A stretch of DNA of 64,000 nucleotides from Taenia hydatigena (GCA_036345935.2 JADWOT020001206.1:1-64000), one strand, 5' to 3'; shown: positions 1 to 13,677, counted from the stretch's first letter. The notes: generated by a model not told the origin, from the sequence alone. Numbers and translations are program-made.

Positions 1-1776
1 CTACCAGATCTCTGCGCATTTCAGGTACATTCATTTATCGACGCACCATAAGGTGAGATGCACTTCAGTTTGGATGGAATGCGCGTGGCGTGGTGCCTTG
101 GAAAAGGATAGCATGGGGTAAAACTTCTCCCCACATCCTTATGGAGCTCTTTGGCAAAACAGGATAGGAGAGAATATGTAGAGACAAAAAGAAACTGCAG
201 CCATTTTTACGCTAGAAGTTCACACAAGCCGAAGGAGAGTTTAGGTGGGTTGTGTAGAAGGTGACTGGATAGGATGATTTAAGAATTTCAGGCTTAAAAT
301 TTGTGGCGAATCGGTGTGTTCGCCTGCTAAACTGGCTTGCTTCACATAGAAGAGGTGACTCAAAGGCATCGAGCAGAGGTATGGGCAAAGAGACACAAGA
401 AGTCGAAGTATTGAGACTTGGTTATTCAAAAGCCGTCAGTCTAGGCGCCGGTTTGAATGAACGCCGCTTTGAATGTCGCGGCTGCCCTTTTCCTCCTTCG
501 GATCAATTTAAGCATCACATGCAGTTCATATCGTTGTGAGCCAGCGTAGTGGATTGTTGGAGTGGTGAAGACTCTCAATTGGTAGGACGCCTAGGCTAGA
601 GCATTTAGTGAATTATGCAACCTTTTACGCTTGGCTGACGCTTGGACGGATTTCGTGAACCGTCCCATGACTAATGAAAGACGTGCCGGTGAATGCAGGG
701 CCTAAAATACAAACAGATATTTTTTTCAAGAACTCTACCTCACAAATTAAGATTTTCCATTATTCACTGAAGAATGTTGTAGGTTTGACTATAAACCTTC
801 ACGTTTATGAATCATTTGGCGCTAACAAGGAAAAATAAAGCAAAAGTGTAGAAGCAAGCCTGTTACAACACATTCTCTTTTTAGACACCCCAGAACATCG
901 ATCTCCCACTCTATGCTTTTTAAATGGTTAGCGTAGCTTAGAGGTTTACGTGAAGTGCCCTACTTGCTCATCATTATCAATCTTGTGTGCACATTCACAC
1001 TTAGGATTTCAACGCTCCTTGACAATCCTTGATCCACCACAGCCCATCATCACCTTGCGCATTTAGTCTACCAGGACTGGATTAAAGCAATGCTCGGATT
1101 GATTACGCATATGTCTTGCAGCGATTTCAACTCCTCCAAATTGCTCACACGAATGATGACTGACTTACTTTGGAAAAGAAATGCGCATCAACGTGCGTAC
1201 AGAGCAAGCTCCACAGAACTAAATGCCTTTGCATAACGTTAAATGTGTGGTGAGTTAAACAATCCCAGAAGCATGCCTTCCCAAGGAGGCAACTCAAATG
1301 TGCATGGCTCTAACTACTCGGGTAGAGATACAGTAGACAATGAATTCCTATTATAGCTGGTGGCACATCTCTCCTAATCACTTGCAACTAGGAAAGAACA
1401 GTTTCATCCTGTGTTTTTCTAAGGAGTTCTTGAGGCAGACGGTGACAAAATTGATACATTTTATAGGTAGGCACTGCTTCTTAATAGCGCGGTATCCTGT
1501 GTTGCCGCAGCGCCAACACGGCGCTCTTTTTGTATCCATCTTGAATTTCCAATTACGTACAAGAGAAGTGCCCAGCCAGCTCCTCTTTTTATGAAGTTAT
1601 CTCGCGGCAGATGTTTACCTACTAATTGTAGTTGTTATATAGTCAAGTCTTCTGATTATCGCGTTTATCCCTGATATGGGATAACCGATACAGCGCTTTT
1701 TAAATAGTTATTTTGAAACATTATTTTAATACTGAGAGCTTCTTTTTTGTTTTCGCGTCTGCCAGCGGCTTTTTGC
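1..1776. other. Intergenic sequence, no supported gene
   Basis: Only short chance frames occur. A frame at 303-539 ends in a finger-like string with two cysteines and histidines, but the spacing is two residues short of a C2H2 finger. From about 1780 weak homology to the sequence outside the right inverted-repeat arm begins. Confidence 0.5.
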
Positions 1777-1886
1777 GGTCAGATATTTATCGACTCTTTG
1801 CAAATATTTTGCTTGAATTTGTTATTTTGGCAAAGGAATCCGTAATATTTCGGTCGCGATGCATAGATCCTCATTACCATTACCAA

Positions 1887-2887
1887 TACATAATTGCAGG
1901 GCGTTTCACACGGCATTTTTGTCTATTCGTATGCTACTGCGGCCTAACATTCTCTTAATCCAACTTTTTCATTGGAACCATTCGCATTTGATACGGAAGG
2001 TCCCTCAGCCAGCCTAGATGATACGCTGCCTTCCGATGCAAACACTGCGTCTTCCAGTCACAAGGTCTCCTCCACATCTTCCCGATCCTCGATTGGGAGT
2101 TTTCTGCCAAGGTTGACGTCAAACGGCTCGGTAGGTTGAGATCCATCTGCATCAACATCGCTTTTCCTTCTCCATCACTATTAGCATACAAGTCGCGTTA
2201 AGAGGACGTCATATATGGTTTCGAAAGCTTTGTTTCAAGCATTTATACTTTGAACTGAGGTACTTTATTGGCTATTTTTAGACCGACAACAAGCAAAATT
2301 AATCAATTCATCTTACGACTATGGCTTCCTTTGTTTTAGCAGCTTTCCATGCTAGTGACCTGCATCTGTACAGATTAACAAACATAGTGCACTCATTGAG
2401 ATGTTTGCTGTCTGGATAAGGAATAACTTGTTTGCTTTTCAGGCAAAAAATGTCTCAGTCGAACATTATTTTTCACTGGCCAGAATGTCTACATAAAAAG
2501 GGGACGCTAGTAGCAAAATGGCATTCTAGATCATTTTAAACATTAAAAAAATGAAACTCTCGCACTAATTACTAAGCTTGAGCGAAAGAATGGCTCATAT
2601 TTTGTCTTCTATAATAATCGCTTTGCACCTTTGGTGCTATTTCATTTCTCCATCTTCTTACTTTTGATCCTAGTTTTGACGAGAATAGGCAGAATTCAAG
2701 TAAATTATGTTAACGCAGCATAGATAAAAGACTTCATTTAGCTTTCAACTAGGTATATAGCCCAATTTTGGCGTTAGCGGCTACTCTACTTTATGCTGAA
2801 TATAAAGCACAGCCTTCATTTTCACATATGTGATTAAATTGCAAATTAAACTGGTATAGCACACAAAACTCACATCCTAGTTAACGC
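1887..2887 (-). repeat. Left arm of a 1.0 kb inverted repeat
   Basis: Reverse complement of 13926-14945. In the 220 nt around 2200-2420 I count about ten differences, and the inner 450 nt are closer still. The inner edge is sharp: both arms share GTTAACGC and then diverge at once. Beyond the outer edge similarity drops but does not vanish: 1780-1886 still resembles the complement of 14945-15030. The arms look like two old paralogous segments of which the inner kilobase was recently copied or homogenised. Confidence 0.9.
1955..2215 (-). pseudogene. Decayed acidic protein fragment, left copy
   Basis: Read on the minus strand, one frame gives an acidic, serine-rich stretch with motifs such as QPTEPFDVN, EDREDVEETL and LAEGPSVSNAN. 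It is interrupted by a TGA shared with the right copy. The upstream part, with a run of D, G, S and E, is in another frame, so at least one frameshift separates the two. The same stop in both arms means it predates the last copying. The family is not recognised. The composition suggests a disordered cytosolic or nuclear segment, but this is a guess. Confidence 0.55.
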
Positions 2888-4445
2888 TTTCATAGTTACA
2901 GAGAAGTATAGCTCCACTGTAACAACCATTATGCTCATGCAAAATTTCAACATATTCGACAAATAAATATTTTACCACTCTACTGTCGTTTGATTTAAAG
3001 GAAGTACTTTACCAATTTTCCGGGATACTAATGGTCACCTGTGTCTGAAAAAAATCATTCCTAAGTGCCTTTTAAATAAGGCTCTTGGAGGATGTATTTA
3101 TACTCTTCCTTAACATAGATTTGCAAACTAAGCATGCGTGTGATCTGTTTGACGAACAGAATGCACGCTAGGAGAGAAAGTCGCGGTCTCTGAACCTATT
3201 CCAAGTTAGCAGACCATGTAAGCATCACTTGCTTCGTATCTTCTGCAACTCTCATGCATTACATTTATAAGGCTCCCAATGGCTATATATGGCAGTGTAC
3301 CTTCTTTTAAGGCCATGGTCAAACATACTCTGTCGCATATTTGCAGGTCAATTTAACAGTTCTTAAAAAATTCGGCTGCGCAGAATAACGGAGAAAGTTT
3401 ACCATTTGACGAGGGTCATCGAACATTGTGCGATTTTTTAAGTGTAATAAAGTCACAATTAGTAATATTCCTCATTTCTGCATTGTTTTTTTGCCACTGA
3501 ATTCAATTCGTACCATACTGGTTATCACCAGCGTTTGTCAGGAAATGGCGTCAAATTTTTGGTTGGTGCCAATTTATTTGCCCCATGTATAGCGCTCCCA
3601 TCCTTCCAAAAATTCACAGTGGGCCACGGTAGGACGATGAATGTTATGTGAACGATGTTTGGAAGCAGCGTAGCTATACGCCATTAGTCTACTATCTGAC
3701 GTGTTCTCCCTAAAGATATTCATTGAATGATGACAGCGACCATCCGATAGCGACTACTAAAATTGTTGAATCCCATGCTCACCATTTACTCATCCGCAGC
3801 CAATTTCATTGCATCGCCGCCTACGGCGAGTCACTTTGAACTATGGGGAGGAGGCAGCATTTCATTGCTCACAGTACAATCCCAATTAGGAGAAAGATTA
3901 ACATGTAAGGAGAAGACTGTTCGACTGCTTCTTAGTGTGAGCCTGTGAGTGCATAAATGCGGATCCGTCATTTGCTTGTCTGTCATCGAGGCCAGTGATA
4001 CCTACAGCGCTTGCTTGCGGGTTATAATGACCCAAATTTACTTGTTTTTTTTCGTAAAATTCTAGTTTTGCTGATTTGAAATTTATATCGAAACCGACTG
4101 CCTTTCACTCCACAAAGAAGTTATTTGCGTGATACGAACGAGGAAGATGTTTGATGATTGGGACGTCCGAGAAATGTTCTTAAAATTTTTGCCCTTATGT
4201 TAGTAATCTCGCAGGCAGCGCTTTTACTGAACCCCATCCAAATTTGACCCTTCTCACCAGATCCAGCGTCCAGTAAAAGGGGTATCTGTGCCTCTCTGCA
4301 AAATAGGGGGTTGCAATAAGCTCATAGAAGGGATGATCCTTCACAGATCCACTGCTAACCAATCATCCGTGCACTTAAACCCAGCACCACCATCGCCTTT
4401 TGACACACCTCATTTTGGCCATAGGCTCTAAGTTTTGGTGTTTAC
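2888..4445. other. Noncoding sequence, nothing recognised
   Basis: AT-rich sequence with stops in all frames and no convincing exon. It begins directly at the inner edge of the left repeat arm. Confidence 0.5.
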
Positions 4446-4574
4446 TAATTGGAAGCAGGCGCAACTCGATTGTTCGGTAAAGGGATTTATTTATTTCCGC
4501 TGCCATATCATTAAAAGGCATCGGAACTTGACTGTATTCTGCTGCTTTGGCTGCACTTTTATACTCATTGTCCA
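4446..4574 (-). CDS. Candidate internal exon, unknown protein
   Basis: On the minus strand a TTGTAG acceptor precedes 129 nt that are open in one frame and end at a GTAAAC donor. The peptide (DNEYKSAAKAAEYSQ, then MPFNDMAAEINKSL) looks soluble and helical, unlike the translations around it. No partner exon with matching phase was found nearby, so this rests on one acceptor, one donor and amino-acid texture. It could be chance or a relic. Confidence 0.25.
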
Positions 4575-7500
4575 CTACAATGGTCCAAATTTTGCCAAAT
4601 CTAATTATGTAGGAGAAGGTGTGATTTCGTTAGAACTGTTTAAACTAAAAGCGGGTGACTTCACTCGAAGTAGACAAATCATTATTAAAGAACGGAAAGA
4701 CTGAGAGCAATACCAATTAAATCTAACTTTAAGACATACTAAAAACAATGCTATCTGCCATCGATTCGTTAGCAATTTTACAGCAAGCTATCAGGCAACG
4801 GCGAAGTTAGTGGGTAAAGGTGCAACATCAAGATATGAGGGAATGAATGCTTGCAGAGGTGGAGTCACGAAAGTCTCCTTTAAAGCACAGCGTTCCGCTG
4901 GTGATGGCAGGTGCTCGAAGGTAGGGGCGATGGCATGGCCTCTGTGCACAAAAGCAAAGAAGAGGGTTTGTGTCATATCAAGCGAGTCAAATTTAGTCAG
5001 AATGAGGCTATTTTTCAGTGGGAATAGGTGCACCAATCTAGCACGTGATTGTCAATTTACATGCAAAATACACCAAAGTACTTTTCTTTAACCTGATTCA
5101 ATTCCATGGTTTCAAAAGTCAAATAAAATTCGCACTGGGACTCTACTAAAAAGGAAATCGAGCGTAATCAACGTCAGTACGATGACACAACTGTTGTGCG
5201 GAAGAACGATATGATCACTATGAAGTTTTACGGAGAAGCAAAAATAAAATTACGCAAATAAAATTCTATCTTTACTCAAGGTTTGCAGGAGAAAGAAAAG
5301 CAGGGACCGCCCCAACTAAGACTAATAATGCAATAATAAGCAATAAAGTAATGACGTCTAACAAGGGTAAAATACATTCATTGTGCTCTTAACGCATGGA
5401 TCACAAGGCAAATTCTGTACCCAGACCACATACAATCTGCTGTACCGCTCATTGAAATTGGTTTCTGTAAAAGCCTTGGAAACTAGAAATCGCATATTTG
5501 CGACGTCAAGTTGAGAAAGGTGTATATTAATTTACAATTCTTATCGTCTTTTACGAATTCGGCCAGCAAAAACAGGCTACTTCACCTAACGCTTTCTTAA
5601 AGACGAGCGATTACCTTGGAAGGAAATCCACGTTTAATAGACATGCTATAAAGGATGCAATGATAAAGTTGATGGCATGAAGTCAAGGCAAGTCTGCCCA
5701 CCTCACGGGAGTCCCCAAAGATGTTCACAGGAATGAACCTGATGCTAAACGAATGTCAGCAGAAGCGTAGAAATATCAGATTGCAAAAGATTATTCTAGT
5801 GAGCTAGGACAAAACCGCAACGGTAAGCATGTGTTACCAACTGTAACAGCCGCTTTTATTTATGGGTTTGGCTGAGGCTGTCGTCCAGGACAAATCCGCC
5901 AGGTCAATGAGAGAACCCGATTTTAGGCTGCGCTAGTGACAATCGAAGCTAGAACTTCAATGTGCCACTTGATTTGGTAGTAAAGGTTCAAAAAGAAGAG
6001 CAGTCCAGATGGTCAGTAGCTGTGCGACATCAAGTAGGCGAAGTGTCGAGTGGTCGCAGGAGGCTTAAAGCAGAGATGGGAAGGAAAGGAGGTAGAAATA
6101 TGAACGAATAATTCAGCAACACTTTTCTTTTGGTATACTATCCCCAACTCTGTTGAAGGAAGAGCTTTGGCCTCCGATTCTTCACCATTTACCCGCGGAC
6201 AATACTATCGTCTTGCAAATACGAAAGATTTTAATTAACACCGAACTTGCTACCTTCGCGATCCTTTCCTGAGTGTAAAATGCTAAAAATGAACTACCTC
6301 AGACAGCAAAGATGCCTAAAAAAGAAAAAAAAGCTACATTATTTGAATTAACATTAATGCTCACGTCCATCATCATTTGCGGTATGTTGAATTTGATACG
6401 TGTACCATGAACTAAAGTTTGACAGAAGGTCTTCCTATTCAAAAGAGGTTAAGCATGCTGCCTGTCGGTAAGTGCTAAAAAATTTCCAACAGAGTAGGCT
6501 ATTGCTTTTAATTTCTTTCAATATACGAAAATAATATGATGCATTTAAGTGCTGCTTTATTAAGTATAAAAGTACAAAGCCAAAGGAAGTGACAGTTAAA
6601 ATTAAAGGAAGTAATAAGAGGACTTGGTAAACGAGAGGATGGCAAACGAAAGAGGTTTTACGGAATGGAAGGAGAAGAGAAGGAAAGGAAACACAAGGCT
6701 TGGATTAGGATGCATTTAAGCAATTTGCAGATGCTAAAAATACCACTTTTGATTTGTCTGCAACACCACACTCAAGTCACACGAGTGGATGAATTTTCAT
6801 TAAAAATTTTGTGTGGGCAACTCAGGTTACAGGAACCCAACAAATGGAACTACTTGAAGGATACATAGCAGTGGCGACGATCAAACCATGGTGGCAATCA
6901 TCGCCGGAGTTGATGTCCAAGTGATCAGTGTGAGCGTCCTGGTTCGTCTTGATGGAAATAAACCACGGGTCATTTGAGACGGGTTTAATATAAAAGATGG
7001 GCTCTGTCTCGCATTATGTTGGCAAAGTTTGTATGAAAACGTTGCAGCCTTACGGCCATTGGGCTTATGGATTTCCTCAACCTCTCTTAATAGTGTTGGC
7101 AAAGAAGCAGATTTCGTCGTCATAAAGGACCTTGAAACACTTTTTCCAACCATGGAACAATCAAAACTGGCCCTATCACTCCTTGGTCACCAGGACTTGT
7201 ATGCCCCGGTCTCTATAGCGTTTAAAGTTTTCCGAGAGTGATGAGACATTGGACGTTTAGTCCTTTCCTTCCCACAACTTCTTCGCCCATCGCAGGTATC
7301 GCGTTCTGCACACTCAAAGAATTTTCACTCTCAACAAAGGCTGTGAGCGAACACACTGCAATTACCTGAGAACGTGAAAATTAACAAGCAATTAATCGAA
7401 TGTGTGTACACATCGAAAACAATGCTATGGTTTGTTACTCTGATCACAAATATCTTTACACTCAACACTCACCCAAATGGCTCGAAAAGAGTAAATAGGC

Positions 7501-10500
7501 GCATTTCACTATGCCCTTGGGAAATATAGATGAACAATTTAGAGCCTTCAGAGTCCTCTATCATTGGTCCATAATTAGCGGATTGTTGAGGGTGATGGGT
7601 AAGTATTTGAGCAACGACATGAACACGCACTGCTGGTGAGGACACAGGGAGCCAAATTTTCTAGAAGCTTATTTTAAAAGAGGCAAAATAGAGGGAAAAC
7701 AAGCACAAAATTACTTGTTTTGAACTGAGGGTAGCTAAGCATGCATGGTTGAATAACTAAAAGCAGAGCATGAAGGCGGATGATCAGAAAGGCAAACCTG
7801 CAGCAAAGGATAGGAGACGGCTTCCTACCTGCGCCATAAGAGGTACTTCTGGTATTAGAGGCTGCATATCCTCGTCTGGTTAAAATAGGCGATTCTGAAG
7901 TACTGAGGTGGAAAAATGCTGCCGTTGCCGTTGTCTCAGCTTAAGTTACTTTGAGCTGTGCCGCTGCATCATATATGCCAGAGTTTGTGCAGCAAAGTTC
8001 AAATGGAACGCTTCGAGAGGCGACGATGTTCGTGGGAATGGAGTTGGTTAGTAGCGGTTAAGACAGCATTTCTTATTGCAAAGTAGGGATAAGCAACAAG
8101 CGTACTAGATTGCAACTGTATGCAGAGCATCGCCTGCATATCGTAGAGGCACTGAGCAGACAAAGAAATTTGGATTGGAATAGTCTAGTCCTGGCTACAT
8201 GGTCTATCATTCATGTTTCGTGACCAATTCCGTGATCAATCATCCAAGTAATATTACATTTGCATCTTAAACTCTATCAAAAAGGTGTTAGGGTTAGATC
8301 AGCCCTTTTCATTCAATCTCTTAGATAAGAGAGATCGTTGAAACTTGTTGGTAGATGTGGTTTTATGCACCCAACTACCTCAAATATTATCGATGCTAGA
8401 GCTAGTCTCTCATCCACCTTGCATTTTGTCTGTCTTGATATTTTTCCAAAGCGTCATTCTTAGCCAATTTTAGGTCAAATAAGATGCTTGGATCCTACAA
8501 AAACGGATGAGCTTTTTGTGAAGTAATTGGTGTCAGCCTACTGGTTATGACCCAGGCAGTCAAAACTTTTGCTGTTTTGCACACTCATGGAAGACAAGTG
8601 GTGTAGGATGCATTTTCTCATCAAACCTTAATTAAATTAAGATGAATGATGCACGCAGATTATTTTTGAAATCATTTGGTGCAAAAATGACCGCTGGCTC
8701 AATAATGAGGGGAGTTGGAATGGAACTTTTGCATCAGTAGCAGGCGAACCTTGATCTCATTTTTATTTGTTCACGGATAGAAGCAAATGCGCTTTAAATG
8801 CCTATGCATCTAATAGCGTCAAGTTTAGTTTGTGAACGCTTATTTGCACGGCATGGCACGGAGTGTGGTTTCATAGCCCTTCGTATGATATGTTACACAA
8901 TTAACAAGCATTTGCGTACAATTCCGATCGAAAGTAGAAATCGTCCTTTACATCACTGAATTTGGAAGCATATGCTCTCAACGTCCGAACCACTGATGAC
9001 TCATTTGCGCCAATCCATCCGTTAAACGGTTGATCGATAAGACAAGCTATTTCGAAGCCACTGCGTATTGGTCAGCTCATTAGGAGATCGATATGACGCA
9101 GGGCACTTGTATGTACGACGTCACTTTATCGCTTTTTATTTTTCGAGAATGAGCCATGCGGGGCGGTGATCGTACCTGCAAGTGAAACCGACTCAAAATG
9201 TCGGCATTTTCTAACGTGTAATGGAGGAAAGGGTCCTCCTCAGAAGATGTCTTGAACAATAAGACTCCACTCCTTGACAGTCAGTAAAGGAGCCACGTAA
9301 ACTCAGTTTATTAATTGCAATTGGATTATGTCTTCCACAAAGTCATCTCAAATGAGAGCTGTTAAATAACACCATTGAGTTGTGCCGGATTGGTGAGTCT
9401 GGCAAGGTCCATCCAGAAAGCTGCTTTAAAATGTCGTCCAGTAAGTAAATTGGCTCTTCTTCGAATGATGACAATGTACAATTGCTACATTGGCAGTTTT
9501 ATATTAATGCATTTTATCTGCATATTACTACCTGCAGTTACTAAAGAAGAGAACTATTAAATGCAATTGAATTGGCAGGTTTGATCGCTGATATAAGGCC
9601 TTGCAAAATATTTTGCAGCCTAATTAGAAGTAGATTAACAAAACTTTACCATCGTGGGAAATTCATTAGGTCCCTAGTTTTGCTGTTGTTGGCAGATGCA
9701 GAAAGCAAATAATGGCATTTCCGCCTCCTCAAAAAGCTTATTTGCACGCATGGTCTCAAATATATAGTCATATTTACTTTTGGCATCTTCTGTTTGTCGG
9801 CCATAAGTGCTTTTGCATGCTGCGTTGTTAAGCATAATTTAGTACTACTCTAAAGCTGCGATGCTTGCCGTTGCGCACAAAACTCTCTTAACGGGCCTAA
9901 TCAAGACCGCTTCCATCTAAATCAATGTTCTGCCATAGCTCAAAAATTAAAGAAATGATTCGGCAAGAAAATAGATAAGAAGATCTCATGACTCACCTCC
10001 AGTTTACACGATTCCCATCTTTGCTTTATACTCCAGCCCACTGACATTCTCCGGACGGAGAAGGGAGAGGAGGAAAAGAAACAAAAGGCCACATAGTGCT
10101 AGAGCGAAACGAAGCATAAGAAAGGCATGTAAGACGAGCTAGGTCGTGGAAATGATAATAGTCCAGAGAATTGCGATCAACGGCATGTCTAGCGTTGATG
10201 TGGTAGAATTCTTCCCTGCTGTATGTGTGGAATTTATCAGTGGTACGTGTTGCACGCAGCGTGTCGCGTGGCCTATCCCATTGGCGTATCGGCAGTAAGT
10301 TTCTTTTGCGTGCTGCGTTAGTGGATTAGCAGCAGAGATGACGACGCCTGCGCTCCTGGCACCTCTCTCCTTCTCTCGCCTTAAGGTAGGTTCCTTTCTT
10401 TAATCCTCTTCTACTGGTGTGCATTGTTTCAGAGTTTTATCCGCTTTAGCCGGTTTTATTTAACAGGTCATGGAGGCATTCTTGCTGCTGATTTCGAATT

Positions 10501-10900
10501 GATCGTCAAAGTTAACAGCTCACCTGATTTAGATCTCAACAGTTCCTACTGTGCAGCACAATGAATGAGTTCACCAAAGATGTTATAAATTTGAGGATTT
10601 AATTATTTTATTAATTAATGCAACTTTTGGGGGACTAATAGCCAATTCTGCGACCGACGCAATGGCAAAACACTTTTGCATAGTGCGAATACGGGGTAGC
10701 TCTGCATTGCGAGTATTTTAGCACCACCAGCACTGGCTGTCACAAGTTCCAACAAATTGAGGTTGGAATCAATTCATCGTCAACGCCAAGCAGTTCTTCC
10801 ACCCTTCTGCGGGACTCCAGCCCACTTTAAGCCAGAAGTAAAGATGATGCAAAGTAATTGAGAAAATTTACACACTCAATGGCTTCCAACTTACTCATAT
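4575..10900. other. Long stretch without a supported gene
   Basis: Frames here are under 95 codons. None shows a family motif or an exon pair in phase. A frame at 7029-7241 is mildly protein-like but has no splice partner. I see no tRNA or transposon ends. Confidence 0.45.
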
Positions 10901-10929
10901 GCTCATTTATTGGCTAATAGACTTCTTTA

Positions 10930-11450
10930 TTTCCAATCGATGGGCGCGAAGTATGTCTACTTCGCTATACGTACTTTGCAACGAGAAAGAATTCTGTCGC
11001 AGTACCGCAAGACATGCTACTCGCTGCAATACTCAACGCTGTTATCCTTCTCGCTGTTCACTTCACTCTTAACGCCCTGTCTGCTCTACTTTAAATGAGC
11101 AGTTTGCCTCTGTTTTGTTCGTAAATAAATTTCCTCCGCTGTTAGAAGGATGTTAATAGTCCAATGTATGGAGAACGGGTGGAATTTCCAAAAAAAACTA
11201 AGGTGAGTCAAGCATCTCTAACCTGACTTCGGCTTAAGTTTTTGTCTTAACGTCTCTTTCGGGTTCGCACATTCGGTAGTAGACATCCGTTTGTCTGCAG
11301 CAAGTTTTTTGACAAATTTTCTTAAAACCTCCTTACACAAGTTGCGAGAGCAGAGACGATAGCTAATAAAAGAAAAACTGAGATCAGGAAAGTAAAGAAC
11401 AAACATTTGCAAAAGCGTTGAATCAGAAACGGTTGATTTTGTCATATTTA
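10930..11450 (+). pseudogene. Membrane-protein exon relic, unit A of a tandem set
   Basis: One frame encodes a hydrophobic segment (DMLLAAILNAVILL) that lines up with DMLLVTILWTIII of the exon at 11772-12047; both are preceded by a related K/R-N-S stretch. A second patch, ending ETVDFVIFRG at about 11445, aligns at the DNA level with the end of the exon at 12304-12508. Frames shift between the patches, so unit A is probably a broken paralogue of the following exons. The protein family is unknown. Confidence 0.35.
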
Positions 11451-11771
11451 GGGGTAATTCTCAAAGCTCTGCATCGAAATTTAGCCCCTATTTCACTAAC
11501 AATGGCACTGCTTTGCATTGCTAACTGTGTTAAGAGCTAACTTGGGATATATACACCGTGTTATCGATTGGCGACCCAAGTTGCCTTGACTGTGTGCTAC
11601 ACGAAGTTGGGAAAATTTAAGGAAGGACATGCTGCCTCCCGATCTCTCCTGTCAAGAGTGTTTAGCCGAGATGGAAGGGTACGAAGGAGAAATAAATTCT
11701 GTCGCTACATCCCAAATAAAGTTAAAACGGTACCATTGTTCCCTAGGCCAACAGATACGACACTACAATAG

Positions 11772-12047
11772 ACCATGCGACACACTGCATGCATCACGTG
11801 CCACTGATCAATTCCACACATGCAACGATAAGGAATTCTGGCACACTAGCGCTAGACATGCTGCTGGTCACGATTCTCTGGACTATTATCATTCCCACTA
11901 TCCAATTCGTCTTTTACGCCTCTCCTCCGCTACGTTTCGCCCTAGTACTATGTGGACTTTTATTTCTTCACCGATCCTCCCTTTCTCGTCCAAAGAAAAC
12001 CAATGAGCCAAAGTTTAGGTTAAAGGCAGAAATTGTAAAAATTAAGG
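11772..12047 (+). CDS. Candidate membrane-protein exon, unit B
   Basis: An AATAG acceptor precedes a frame open to a GTGAGT donor just after 12047 (end phase 1). From about residue 20 the product has two hydrophobic segments, TLALDMLLVTILWTIII and LRFALVLCGLLFL, followed by a basic tail. This fits a membrane protein with a short loop and a cytosolic basic end. The overlapping frame of 11629-12006 is longer but of poor composition. Similarity to the relic at 10930 supports the frame chosen here. No family can be named. Confidence 0.4.
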
Positions 12048-12303
12048 GTGAGTCATGACGTTCTCCTCTCTATTTTCTTACCGGGCCATTTGTTTTATTT
12101 TCCTTTTCCCTTATTTTCACGCCATAGCCAAACGTTGATTTAGATGGTAGCATTCTTGCTTGGGCCCGTTAAGACAGTTTTATGTGCTTCAGATTAATGC
12201 TTATTTACATTTTAAAATTATTGGCTACGTATACAGCAGTTGCACGGATGCAGATAAGCGGATGTATAAATAAGTGGTTTGATGGAAGAGTAAATGAAAT
12301 TAT

Positions 12304-12508
12304 TTGCCTGAACTCGTTTTTCCTTTTCGTCCATATAATCCCACTCCTTTATCCTCTGTAGCAGAACAACTATTATTCTTTGCTTGCGCCGGCGAGATCG
12401 AGCCACCTCCACTTTCTTCTCTGGTTAGAAGCAAGCATTTTCGAAAGCACAGAATCAGGAACACTCACCGACAACCTACTTTTGCGAATTGCGTAGTTAC
12501 ATTTAGGG
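12304..12508 (+). CDS. Candidate exon with GTGAGT donor
   Basis: The frame runs through a proline-rich patch (EIEPPPLSSL) and a basic patch to CVVTFRG, then a GTGAGT donor. Its 3' end matches the DNA at 11386-11445, where the homologous donor reads GTAATT. The true 5' end is not fixed. An alternative frame in the same stretch (ASIFESTESGTL) aligns better with unit A, so either copy may carry a frameshift. Confidence 0.3.
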
Positions 12509-13116
12509 GTGAGTTGCAGATCCCCTTGCCATACTCGTGTTTTGGTCGTTTTTATGCCTCTTCATAAATCATGCTACAGATGCGAAATAAGTAGCAAACG
12601 TACAGGATCACAACTATATGCCTACTGTCGCCTTACCACTGTAGACATACTGCAATAAGCTGAGCTGGACTAGGCTAGGTTGGATAAGGCGTATTTGGGC
12701 AGACCAACTCGACTATCTATCTTACTATGTAAACCTCATTGATCTCTTGCATTCCATCATTCTAATAATGCTTCATTTGCCACTCGGAATCCACGAGGAA
12801 GACTTAGATGTCAATGATGCTCCTAATTTTGTCTTTCAGGTATAAGTATTCATCGTAAACGCCTAGGCACCAAGGACACCTCTGGACTAAGGAACGAGAT
12901 GCAACCCTCGTGTCGTCTAATTCTCTCTCAAGTTCCACTCCAGCGCTACTACTGTAAGCGTCCCATTCTTCGCTCACTACTCTTTACGGTCTTCCATCAC
13001 AATGAGCCTTGCGCAATACGCGATCGCGCCCCACCACACCTTGTTTGTCTGCCCACCTAACCACTACAGATTTGCATATGCACATTCATGTATCTAACTC
13101 CACTTATTGCTTTTAG

Positions 13117-13242
13117 TGAGACCAGAACTGGTTCCTCCTCCATCCCCTATTTTGTTTTCGCAACTTGACATCCTTCAAAGCGAAATTTACGTTCCGCTTA
13201 TCTCCTTCTTCTCCCGATTCAGTCTTAATCGATGCCACTTTG
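13117..13242 (+). CDS. Candidate exon, proline-rich, 126 nt
   Basis: A TTGCTTTTAG acceptor and a GTGAGT donor bound 126 nt open in one frame (start RPELVPPPSPILF, end LNRCHF plus one base). It ends in phase 1. The next recognisable exon at 13450 fits this phase only in a frame that stops after about 34 codons. Its more protein-like frame requires phase 0, so the link between the two is unresolved. Confidence 0.4.
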
Positions 13243-13449
13243 GTGAGTTCCATCCATTTTTGATTGTTTATGTCTATTGCCTATTACATACTTACACCCT
13301 TACGGCATTCATTAGCCATAAATTGTCAATTGTGAGTCTGAGCTTAGACTAAACTGTACTGAACTTTACTAAAAATGGTCGCATCTTATTCTTTTGCTTT
13401 CGCCCTCTTCCTTGCAAGTGCTCATGTCTCCTGTTTTTTCCCACTGCAG

Positions 13450-13677
13450 CCCATTCTAGACCCCACCTATTCAGCCTCTCCTCCTATTGTACCCTCGAGA
13501 ATGAAGGCAAGCACGTCGATTTATTATAACCTCGTTATTGGTTTTCCGGTCAGCCTTTTACTCTTCGCATTGTCACTGTCCATCTTTTGCTCTTTTAGAG
13601 GACATATAAACCAAAAATTATGGAAACTTGCAGCAATAAGCGCCTTTCCTCCTGTTTCAATTGCCGTTTCACTATGA
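13450..13677 (+). CDS. Candidate terminal exon, single-pass membrane protein
   Basis: A strong acceptor (TTTTTTCCCACTGCAG) precedes a 75-codon frame ending in TGA. The order is a proline/serine-rich stalk (PTYSASPPIVPSR), a membrane segment (VIGFPVSLLLFALSLSIF), a cysteine, and a short basic tail (CSFRGHINQK). This is the usual end of a type I single-pass membrane protein. It lies 207 nt after the preceding candidate exon, but the phases disagree for this frame. The extracellular part is not identified. Confidence 0.45.
   Translation, partial: PILDPTYSASPPIVPSRMKASTSIYYNLVIGFPVSLLLFALSLSIFCSFRGHINQKLWKLAAISAFPPVSIAVSL

Noticed and set aside
303..539. C2H2-like string FECRGCPFPPSDQFKHH
   Set aside because: The spacing between the second cysteine and the first histidine is too short, and no splice or start support exists.
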